Assembly (NCBI GenBank): GCA_013397455.1
Contig: VYZB01000334.1
Location: 787,986-851,985 of the forward strand
DNA from: Crotophaga sulcirostris
Taxonomy: Eukaryota > Chordata > Aves > Cuculiformes > Crotophagidae
Direction: 5' to 3'
Length of the DNA stretch: 64,000 nucleotides
Both the position numbers and the translations under genes were made by a program. The notes beneath the pieces are model-generated. The model saw only the letters and a program-made list of their open reading frames with translations. It made no database searches and had not been told where the DNA came from. Positions 1 to 13,797 of the stretch are shown piece after piece. The stretch's first letter is position 1. The number at the start of each line of letters is the position of its first letter.

Positions 1-312
1 CAATTATGCTATAAGCTAAGGCCTAAATCCTCAAAACAGAGAAGGTCCGTGTGAATCTCCAGGGAAATTATAATAACCGATTCCATCATTCAAGCTGTTT
101 TAAGACGAGACTTACAAAGGTTTAGTACAAAACTACCAAAAATAGGAATCTTTAGCTAGTTGTGTCTCAGTACTGTAAGCAGCAGTTAAAATAAATATAG
201 GGTTTATTTAATTCTTTTTGTTTGTTCATGTTCAAGACAGGAAGCAAGGAGTGTCTGGAGAGGAAAACAGAGGTAGTACTGTTCCTGTGTAATCCAATAC
301 TAATCTGTGCTA

Positions 313-4958
<4,646 letters not shown>

Positions 4959-4979
4959 GGCGGCACCTGCCCCGCCGCA

Positions 4980-4985
4980 CACGTG
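4980..4985. promoter_or_regulatory. E-box CACGTG upstream of DIMT1 start
   Basis: A perfect palindromic E-box lies about 22 bases upstream of the DIMT1 ATG. Such sites bind MYC/MAX or USF proteins, and many ribosome-biogenesis genes are MYC targets. Use here is inference. Confidence 0.4.
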
Positions 4986-5082
4986 GCCGCCCGCCCGCGC
5001 CCCACCGACAGCGCCCCCCCGCGGCCCGGCGGGGCGGGAACGGCGCTGCGAGAGGGCGACGGCGCAGGAGTCGCGGGGCGGT

Positions 5083-5795
5083 TTGGGTTGGAAGGGATCT
5101 TAAAGCCCATCCAGTTCCAACCCCCCCCTGCCACGGGCAGGATCACTTCCACCACCCCATGCTGCTCAAGGGCCCATCCAGCCTGGCCTTGAACACCTCC
5201 AAGGAGGGGGCATTCACAGCTTCCCTAGGCAACCTGTGCCAGGGCCTCACCACCCTCACCGTGAAGAATTTTCTTCCTAATGTCTAATCTAAATCTTCCC
5301 CATTCTAATTTAAAGTCATTTCACGTTTTCCTATCACAACCTGCCTTTGTAAAAAGTCCCTCCCCAGCTTGCCTATAGTCCCTTCACGTACTGGAAGGCC
5401 ACTATGAGGTCTCCCCAGAGCCTTCTCCAGGCTGAACAACTCCAACTCTCTCTCTCAGCCTGTCCTCATAGCAGAGGTGCTCCAGCTCTCTCATCATCTT
5501 TGTAGGCCTCCTCTGGACCAGTTCCAACAGTTCCATATCCTTCTTATGTTTGGGGATTCCAAAACACAACACAATACTCCAGGTGGTGTCCCACAAGAGC
5601 AGAGCAGAGTAGAGGGGGAGAATCATCTCCCTTGACCTGCCGGCCACCCTTCTTCTGATGCAGCCCAGGACATGGTTGGCCTTCTGCGCTGCGAGTGCAC
5701 ATTCCAGACTCATATCAAGCTTCTCCTCAATCAGTGCCACGAACTCCTTCTCCGCAGGGCTGCTCTCAATCACTTCATCCCCCATCCTGTTATGG
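5083..5795 (-). mobile_element. CR1 LINE, 5'-truncated, minus strand
   Basis: This is the 3' part of a CR1 non-LTR retrotransposon. Its minus-strand frame at 5785-5402 shows the C-terminal part of the reverse transcriptase ORF, with readable pieces such as [16 protein letters not shown] and LPLYSALL, and it has decayed with indels. The CR1 3' UTR follows, ending in GGGATCTTAAAGCCCATCC read on the plus strand. It is closely similar to the inverted copy at 6541-7108. Confidence 0.9.
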
Positions 5796-6540
5796 AAACT
5801 GCGGATTGCCGCTCTAGTGAAATCACATTACTCTCCTCTCCCATTATTGCCTGGGCAGCAATTTCCTCACCCACAGTGTGTGGAATGGCCATTGCTGCGG
5901 GGTCTTTGCCTCTCTCACTGCAGCCCTGCACTGCCGGGCCGTGACACTTGGCCTTACCCTCGCCTGCTGCCCAGCACATGGTGGGGATTCTCCGGGACAG
6001 ATTGTGATAGTTCCCCATCACAGAGAGGTACCACCGGCCCTTACTGCCATTTCTGATGATACCAAAAATACTGGCAAATAAAGTGTCTTAAGACTCGTTT
6101 TTGCAGTTCTAGAAAGCAGCACCTTTAGTTCAGCACTGGACACATGAGGGAATGATTTCCATCAGTCATGTGCAACGAGAAAAGCACTGGGGACAAAATA
6201 TGTATCTCACTCACATGCATATGTATAGATTTTCCCAGAAATCTTATGCATATTCTACTAATTTCCACAGAATGATTTTTATGTTATTATGAACTTCATA
6301 AGAACCAAATCTCTTGCTAATTGGAGCTTTGGAGCCAGTTCTCTTCCTGACTGTAATTTTAGATGGGGAAAGACTGCAAGCAGAGATGATTATAAAAGAA
6401 GACAAATCTGTTCAGCACATACTGTACATGATGTTGTAATTTCTTTCTGAAGTGTGTGGAAAAACACTATTTGGAGAAAAAAAAGGGGACATTCTGTCTA
6501 ACTTTCAAAAAATATTGCTTAGATGAAACTCTACTTTAGC
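5796..6540. other. Spacer between inverted CR1 copies
   Basis: About 740 bases separate the two head-to-head CR1 copies. The left third (to about 6060) is GC-rich, with ORFs that resemble nothing I know; the rest is AT-rich. I recognise no gene or repeat here. Confidence 0.5.
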
Positions 6541-7108
6541 CCTGTGGAGGAGGACTTTTGGGCGCTGACTGATGCAAAGCTCAACATGAGCCCACAATGT
6601 GCACTTGCAGCCCAGGTGGCCAACCGTGTCCTGGGCTCCACCAGAAGTGTGGCCAGCAGGTTAAGGGAGGGGATGCTCCCCCTCCACTCTGCTCTGGTGA
6701 GACCCTCTGCTATGAGGACAGACTGAGAGAGTTGGAGTTGTTCAGCCTGGAGAAGGCTCTGGGGAGACCCCATAGTGGCCTTCCAATACCTGAAGAGGCT
6801 ACAGGCAAGCTGGGGAGGGACTTTTTACAAAGGTAAATTGTGATAGAAAGACGTGAAATGACTTTAAATTAGAATGGGGAAGGTTTAGATTAGACATTAG
6901 GAAGAAAATTCTTCACGGTGAGGGTGGTGAGGCCCTGGCACAGGTTGCCTAGGGAAGCTGTGAATGCCCCCTCCTTGGAGGTGTTCAAGGCCAGGTTGGA
7001 TGGGCCCTTGAGCGGCCTGGGCTGGTGAAGGTGATCCTGCCCGTGGCAGGGGGGGTTGGAACTGGATGGGCTTTAAGATCCCTTCCAACTCAAACCGCTC
7101 TGCGATGC
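6541..7108 (+). mobile_element. CR1 LINE, 5'-truncated, plus strand
   Basis: This copy begins in the C-terminal reverse transcriptase frame (LTDAKLNMSPQCALAAQVAN) and runs to the same 3' end as the copy at 5083-5795, in the opposite orientation. It lacks an internal block of roughly 120 bases after GCTCTGGTGAGACC (about 6705) that the other copy keeps. Its end abuts the IPO11 CpG island. Confidence 0.9.
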
Positions 7109-7431
7109 CGGGCGCTGCAACCCCGAAAAAATTATTTGAGAAGCAAATCTCGGCGATATAAGCTGGCAAGGCACCAGGATACCCCAACCCCTGCCTCCCG
7201 ACGTCTCGAGAGGGAGGTCTGTCCGCACAGTCAGTCACTCAGTCCGTCCGTCAGTCCGTGACGCAGTCACTGAACGGGGCGGACGCGACGCGACGCGACG
7301 CGACGCCCCGCCCCGCCCCGCGGGCCCCACCCAGCGCTTTCCCAGAGCCCTTTATTCCCTAAAGTAGCAGCCCCGCTCCGCCCCGCCCCACTCCCATCGT
7401 GCCTGCGGGAGCAGTGACGCCGCGTCGCGGG

Positions 7432-7447
7432 AGAGTGACGTTACTCT
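7432..7447. promoter_or_regulatory. CRE-like near-palindrome
   Basis: The sequence AGAGTGACGTTACTCT is a 16-base near-palindrome containing TGACGTTA, a variant cAMP-response element of the ATF/CREB type. It sits about 110 bases upstream of the proposed first-exon donor. Function is inferred from the motif only. Confidence 0.35.
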
Positions 7448-7523
7448 GGCGCGCCTCGGCGGCACCGCCAGCTACTGGCTCGTGGCGCGAGCTTCGGAAC
7501 CAGCAGGTGTCGCGCCAGGTTCG

Positions 7524-7557
7524 CCCCGCCCCACCCTACCCCACCCCACCCCATCCC
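7524..7557 (-). promoter_or_regulatory. G-quadruplex motif in IPO11 first exon region
   Basis: Seven runs of three or four cytosines, separated by one or two bases, lie on the plus strand. The minus (template) strand therefore carries a strong G-quadruplex motif next to the proposed exon 1 donor. Confidence 0.55.
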
Positions 7558-8018
7558 GGTAAGGCACCGGGGCCCCGCCGCCGCATTCCTTGATTCCCCC
7601 GCGGTCGCGCCACCGGGACACAGCGGCGGGAGGGCAGCGGGCTTCAGTCCTTGCTGCGCCCGGGGGCGCTGCCGCGGTGGGAGGGAAAGCGCGGAGCGAG
7701 GGGAGGCGCCCCGGGCGCGACCCGGTACATCCCGGTGGCCCCCAGTGCCCGCGGTGCCAGGGGTGAGGCCGCCCCGCCCGACGTTTCACGTTGTTCGTCT
7801 GTGCCGGAGTGCGCTTCTCCGAGTGGAAATACAGGAACCGTTACCGCATTCCAGGGAATTATTTCCTGGTATCTCCTTGAAACGGTGCTTGGTCTCGGCA
7901 GAATTGCTTCTCGGCAGAATATGAGGCGTTAAGCCACGTGTTTTGTTGACAGAATTTATTTGTCATAGGAAAGGACAAGTGCTGGCCTTTACTGAATGTG
8001 TTTGTTTTCTCCTTACAG

Positions 8019-8096
8019 GCTGGAAAAACAGCAGCAGAAGTTTTGCTGTAAAGCAGATCCTTCGCTGAATTAAAGACAGGGTCAAGTGTGACAGTG
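8019..8096 (+). other. IPO11: Candidate IPO11 5' UTR exon
   Basis: A pyrimidine tract and TTACAG precede 78 bases that end at a good donor, GTGAGT (8097-8102). The segment has no ATG. It lies between the CpG island and the first coding exon, so it could be an untranslated exon spliced to 19377. Transcript data would be needed to confirm use. Confidence 0.4.
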
Positions 8097-8147
8097 GTGA
8101 GTTGTTTCTACAGTTTGTTATCTTAGAAGCCAGCAATGTGTTGTGTG

Positions 8148-8418
8148 CAGTGATAGGACAAGGGGGAATGGTTTTAACATGAAAGAGGATAGGTTTAGAT
8201 TAGGTATTAGGAAGAAATTATTTATTTTGAGTGTTGTGAGGCACTGGCACAGGTTGCCCAGGGAAGGCTTGGATGACCTATCCCTAGAGCTGTTCAAGGC
8301 CAGGCTGGATGAGGCTTTGAGCAGCCGGATCTAGTGGAAAGCATCCTTGCCCATGCTAGGGGGTTTGGAACTGGATGGTCTTTAAGGTTTCTCCCAGCCC
8401 AAACCATTCTGTGAACCT
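8148..8418 (+). mobile_element. CR1 LINE 3' fragment, plus strand
   Basis: This old CR1 tail contains the hallmark AGGTTTAGATTAGGTATTAG, the GCACAGGTTGCCCAGGGAAG segment and GGAACTGGATGGTCTTTAAG. It lies in IPO11 intron 1. Confidence 0.85.
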
Positions 8419-11400
8419 ATGTGTGAAACAGTAGAACGTGGTTGTAAATACAGTACTGATACTGCTTTCAGCTTCTGCTTCTATCTGCCTTGCTTTCCAT
8501 GTCTAATAAATGAAGCAATCTATGTAGTGTATTTGCTGTGGCTTTCAAATTAGCATTCATAATATGTGAGAACTACTTCAGTCTTTACAAGTAGTGTGCT
8601 CCCTGTGGGTTTTGGTTTCCTGAAACTTCATTGTAACACTATAGTTTTTTCATTGTTCTCTGTTTTTATTCTTGTGCTTTCGTTGTACCATTCTGCAGAA
8701 AGGCGTTTAGTACCACGTGTATAAATGATGGTCTTTGAAACCCAAGCTTTCGCAGAAAAATTCAAAACTGTGTCATGAGAAGCACTTTTTGTCCGTGCTT
8801 AGACTGAAATGATGAGCATGGGGTAGACTGAAACCTACGTATCTGTTTCAGCTGTTGCACACTAGTTATAGAATGTCATATCTTTTTGAACTGTTAAAAT
8901 GAGGTGAAGTAGGGAGAAATCAAAGGAGTGATGCTGATCTTGTGAGATTGGTCATCCTATAAACTTACGATTAAACATTAAAAATTTTCTTTTGTTGTCC
9001 CTGTGTACGTACCCATTTGACTCTTTCTGTCCTCAATATTGAACCCCATGACATAATTTCTTATGACTTATATCCAAGCAAATACTTGGAATAGTCCTGT
9101 CATTTTTTTACTGCCTGTTCTTTCTGTTAGGAGGTTTTGGTTGATTTGATGCTTTCCATTTAATCTGAAAGACCATTCTTCTCATTATTTTTAATTTAAT
9201 CTAATTTACTTCCCTTAATATAATTGTCAGCCTTGCTTACTGCTGTACTTTGTTCCTGTGTTCCTCCTTATTCTTCATTTGTTTATCCCTTGTCTTCTGC
9301 ATGCTGATTTTTTTCAGACCTAGGTTTTAGTTTCAGTGTCGCATTTTTGTAAAAATAAATTTTTAGAAATTCTATTCTTCTGTTTCTGTCAGTAGTCATA
9401 TGGGAAAAAAAGTAACTTCCCTATTTAGGCATTTTAATTAGTCTCCTTATTATGGCTTAAATTGGACAAAGTATAGGCAGCCTTGTCCCTTTATGTAAAG
9501 AAAGTTAATCTTATTTTTGAAAAATTTGGTAATGCCTGACATTGGTCATTGTAGTGATTTTGGTCGTTGGTGTAGTCATTGGTGATTCTTAGTAGTAACT
9601 TGAATAGCCATGTACTGGGAGTTCTTTTGTTTTTACTGCTCTGTAGAAATACTAACATACAATAGGATTGACACCGGTACTGTAATGTTAGGAAAGAGAC
9701 TCCCAGGGAGTTTTATAGAAGGCTGGAGAGAGACTGGTATAACTATCAACTGTTCCTGAAATTGGCATTATACTTAAAAGCATTCCTAGTGTCTTGTATC
9801 AATATCAATATGAATGCTGTCATTAGTGTTGTTTCAGAAGGTGACCCATAAGTAATTCTTGTGACTTTCCAGAATGGAATTTTCTGTTTTCCTTAAAACA
9901 AATGTGTTGGAAAATAGTAAGTTTCTACTTGAACATCCCAAGCTGCTGTCTGTAGCTTTATAGTTATTTGTTAATTATGTCATCTCCTAAAAAGAAGTGT
10001 TTGGCTCTGTCTGCTTTGTAAGCACCCTTCAGGAAGTCAGTGTCTACAAACTCTTCCCTTAGCTTCCACTTTACTAAACAAGTCTTCAGCCTATCCTCAT
10101 ATGTAATTTACTGTAGATCCCAGACCATGTAGTAGCTCTGGCCTCTCTCCAGTTTCCATGCTTCTTTCTTGAACTGAAGAAAAAAGAGAACTAGAATGGC
10201 AAAATTGAAGACAATATTCTAGAAGCAGTCTTGGATACTGCTGAATAAAGGAGGATAATGACTTTACCACATTCCTCTTAAAAGTAGCCCAGTATGTATT
10301 TGCATTATTGTCAGTGAGAACATAATGTATTTTGGGTGATACACATACCACTTTGTCTCCTTCTTATTTCATAGAATCTTAACTTGCATCCTTGTGCCTC
10401 ATTAGAGTGGAAAATAATTTATTGAATACTTAACAAAAGATAACAACAAATGTACAGAATTAATTGCTTGGATATGAGCGAATTGTTACACTGCATTCTT
10501 TGAAGTCCAGAAAAGTGAAGTGTGGAGGTGTTTACCAATGAAATCCTTGGTTTTCTTCCCTTGTGGACGTAAAGCAGTTCTTGATTTGTTTTCATAGCTG
10601 ACATGTGATTATAAAATTTGGATGTATTTCGGTCTTATAGGAAAAGTACCTGGACACTCTTTTGCCTGTACCTAAAGGATTGACTACTCAGGAAAAACAT
10701 TAAAGCAGCATGGCAGAACATTTAAGAGATCTGGAATATTCTCTGAAGTAAATGATGTTTGCAGATACTCTAGAAAAGAAATTAAAGAATGGAGAGAAGA
10801 AAAGTGAATCTTGGATTTTTGTTGGTGGAAGGAGATGAAGGAGTTTAGGAGTGGGAATAGAAGTGCAGGTTATTGGATGGTAATGATGAGGAGCTGGTAT
10901 TGGTACTTGCGGTTCATGAAGAGACCATTTCATTATGCTAAGGGGTGGCATGTGATATGTTGCTTATGTTCTGTGTGCAACTGAGTTTAGTTTTTTTCCT
11001 GTCAACTGGGACTTGAGAATATACTGTTATCTCAGNAGGGGTGGCATGTGATATGTTGCTTATGTTCTGTGTGCAACTGAGTTTAGTTTTTTTCCTGTCA
11101 ACTGGGACTTGAGAATATACTGTTATCTCAGTTCTGTGCATACTCAGTGAGATCCTGGAGAGCGGCTTTTCCTTGTTTGTGATTAGACTCTTTTCCCTCA
11201 CATAAGAATAAATTCTAGCATGGCAATAGAACCATGCTTGGATTTACACCTGACAGTATTGAACATTTTATAATTGAAGGGATTTCCTTTGTCCTCCACC
11301 TGGTGTGTGCTTCTTAGTTGTAATAGCAATGTGTGTGAACCACAGAAAAGCAGCAGAAAGCATCAACATTCCTGAAATTGCTCAGTGTTTTTTGTGAAGG

Positions 11401-12402
11401 CACAGTCTGAGATTAGTAAGTAAAGGTAGGAATCTCTAAACTTACCCAATGATCAAACTTGGAAATTCTGGCTGTTGTGACTTGAAGTGCAGACCTTCTA
11501 AGGTCTTCTCCGAAAATGTTGCTTTTGAGGTTGACAGACCCTGCCAACATTTCTATACATGCTTCATGGCTGCGAAGGTAGCCAAAACTGGCAGTTATTT
11601 AATACTCTGCTCCTCTGTTTCGCCCTTAAGACAGTCTTGTAGAACTTGTTCAGCAGTGAGTTAAGCTCTAGAAGTACCCAACAGACTGTGGAGAAAATCC
11701 TTGTCCATATGATATAATCCATTTGTGGTGTAACCCACGTCCCTCTGCCTTTGCTGTGCAACAGCAAAACCTGACTTGTAAGAGTGAAAATTGACTCTAT
11801 CCTGTAATGTTAGACCAGATATTCACAGGCTGTTCTGTTCTGTGGGATCTGAGAACATCTGTATATCCTCTGTGTAAATTATGACCTGATGCAAAAGGAC
11901 AGAAAAGGACAATAGTGGGGAGGTCACAACAAAGTGAGATTGGAGACATCTGGGTTTAAACTCCTAAAATGCAGCTGCGTTCTCTCTGCAGAAATTGATT
12001 TCACAAAGGCATCTCTACACTACTGTAGTTAAAACTGTGTTTTGGGAGTTTCCCAGTAATGCGAGATAAGAGTTGATGCCTTCATTGCGTCAATCATCTT
12101 TATAGTGTGCATGCAGGGGAAAAGTTCCCAGCAGAAAGTCTGTTGGTGAGAAGCAAATGTGAGGAGAGACTTAGAGTTGAAATAGTCTGTTAGGACCTGA
12201 GCCTATAATGGATTGATGCTGTTGGAAACCTCATATTCCTCCTTCCTCCCCTTGCCACTTCTGGTATCTGTGGAACACCGTGCTCAGATGGCTTGACTTT
12301 TAGGCTTGATTTCTTCTCCCCTTCCCACTTGTGGGGGGCAAATCTTAAGTTGGCTCTGTTATAATATGTAAATTTGCTCTAAGTTCATTTCTCATTTTGA
12401 TC
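8419..12402. other. IPO11 intron 1, unannotated part
   Basis: This is AT-rich intronic sequence. Apart from the 95-base duplication at 10941-11131, I see no exon, RNA gene or recognisable repeat. Its short ORFs have no convincing coding character. Confidence 0.6.
10941..11131. repeat. Exact 95-base duplication around a single N
   Basis: Bases 10941-11035 are repeated exactly at 11037-11131, with only one N (11036) between them. A perfect repeat joined by an N is what results when two overlapping contigs are placed end to end without merging. I regard it as an assembly artefact rather than a biological duplication. Confidence 0.9.
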
Positions 12403-13242
12403 ATAGAATCACTTGGTTGGAAAAGACCTTTGAGATCATTGAGTCCAGCCGTACCAGTCCACTACTAAACCATATCCCTGAGCACTGCATCTACCCATCT
12501 TTTAAATACCTTCAGGGATGCTGACTCAACCACCTCCCTGGGCAACCTGTGCCAGTGCCTGACCACCCTTTTGGTGAAGAAATTTCTCCTGATGTCTAAT
12601 CTGAACCTCCCCTGGTGCAACTTGTGGCCATTTCCTCTCATCTTATCGCCTGTCACTTAGGAGAAGAGACCAACACCCACCTTGCTACAGCCTCCTTTCA
12701 GGTAGTTGTAGACAGTGATGGGGTGTCCCATCAGCCTCCTTTTGTTTAGGCTAAAGAACCCCAGTTCCCTCAGCTGGTCCTAATAAGACTTGTTCTCCAG
12801 CGCCTTCACCAGCTTTGTTACCCTTCTCTACACCTGCTGCAGCACCTCAATGTCCTTCTTATAGTGAGGGGCCCAAAACAGAACACGGCATTCGAAGTGT
12901 GGCCTCACCAATGCTGAGTACAGAGGCACAATCACTTCCCTGCTCCTGCTGGCCATGCTGTTTCTGATACAGGCCTGAATGCTATCTGCTATCTACTTTC
13001 TTGGCCACGTGGACACACTGCTGGCTCATGTTCAGCTGCTGTCAATTAACACCCAAGGTCCTTCTCTGCCAGGCAACTCTCCAGCCACTCTTCCCCAGGT
13101 CTGTAACGCTGCATGGAGTTGTTGTGTCCCAAGTGCAGAACTCAGCCCTTGGTCTTGTTGAACCTCATCCCATTGGTCTCAGCCTGTCGATCTGTCATGT
13201 TCAGACCCCTCTGCAGAGCCTACCTGCCCTCAAGCAGATCAA
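12403..13242 (-). mobile_element. CR1 LINE, minus strand, part 1 of interrupted copy
   Basis: The 3' end reads ATAGAATCACTTGGTTGGAA on the plus strand, followed by the complement of the CR1 3' UTR and reverse transcriptase C-terminus. At about 13242, after CTCAAGCAGATCAA, it is interrupted by a plus-strand CR1. It resumes at about 13678. Confidence 0.9.
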
Positions 13243-13677
13243 TGCTGGAGTGTGTCCAGAGGAGAGCAACAAAGATGGTGAAGGGGCTGGAGTGCAAGCC
13301 CTATGAATAGTGACTGAGGGAGCTGGGGCTGTTTTACCTGGAGAAGAGGAGGCTCAGGGGAGACGTTATTGCTTTCTACAACTACCTAAAAGAAGGTTGT
13401 AGTCAAGCAGGGGTTGGTCTCTTCTCTCAGGTGACCAGTGTCAGAACTAGAGGACATGAACTCAAACTTCGTCAGGGGAGGTTTAAGCTTGATATTAGGA
13501 AGGAATTCTTCACTGAGAGGGTGATTGGCCATTGGAATGCACTGCCCAGGGAGGTGGTGGAGTCACCATCCCTGTAGTGCCATGGTTTAGAAGATGAGTT
13601 GGTGTTAATGTTGGGTTATAAGTTGGACTTGATGATCTCAAAGGTCCTTTCCAACCTTGTAATACTGTGATACTGTG
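13243..13677 (+). mobile_element. CR1 LINE inserted into an older CR1
   Basis: This plus-strand, 5'-truncated CR1 runs from TGCTGGAGTGTGTCCAGAGG to the terminal CCTTGTAATACTGTGATACT. Both flanks belong to one minus-strand CR1, so this is the younger of the two. Confidence 0.88.
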
Positions 13678-13797
13678 ACACTTCCACCCACCTTAGTGTC
13701 ATCCGCAAACTTATTAAGGGCACCTTCAATCCCCTCATTCAGGTCATCGATAAAGATATTAAACAGGAGTGGACCCAACACTGGACCCTGAGGAAAA
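13678..13797 (-). mobile_element. CR1 LINE, minus strand, part 2 of interrupted copy
   Basis: This continues the minus-strand CR1 of 12403-13242, resuming at CACTTCCACCCACC and covering ATCCGCAAACTTATTAAGGG and AACAGGAGTGGACCC, which are upstream parts of the CR1 reverse transcriptase region. Confidence 0.85.

Larger units (their letters stand above)
7260..7800 (+). promoter_or_regulatory. IPO11: IPO11 CpG-island promoter and likely first exon
   Basis: This dense CpG island has several CCCCGCCCC boxes (7305-7320 and 7376-7390), a short CGACG tandem run at about 7285-7305, and a CRE-like site at 7436-7443. A splice donor GTAAGG at 7559 would end a non-coding first exon at 7558. It is the only CpG island upstream of the IPO11 start codon and lies divergent to the DIMT1 promoter. 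The exact start site is unknown. Confidence 0.65.

Noticed and set aside
7221..7310. CRISPR-like array from repeated CAGTC/CCGT and CGACG units
   Set aside because: Units are 5 bases long and directly adjacent in a vertebrate CpG island, so this is a simple tandem repeat.
7399..7932. ORFs in the IPO11 CpG island
   Set aside because: Proline- and arginine-rich frames on both strands are an effect of GC content; none precedes the importin-11 start in frame.
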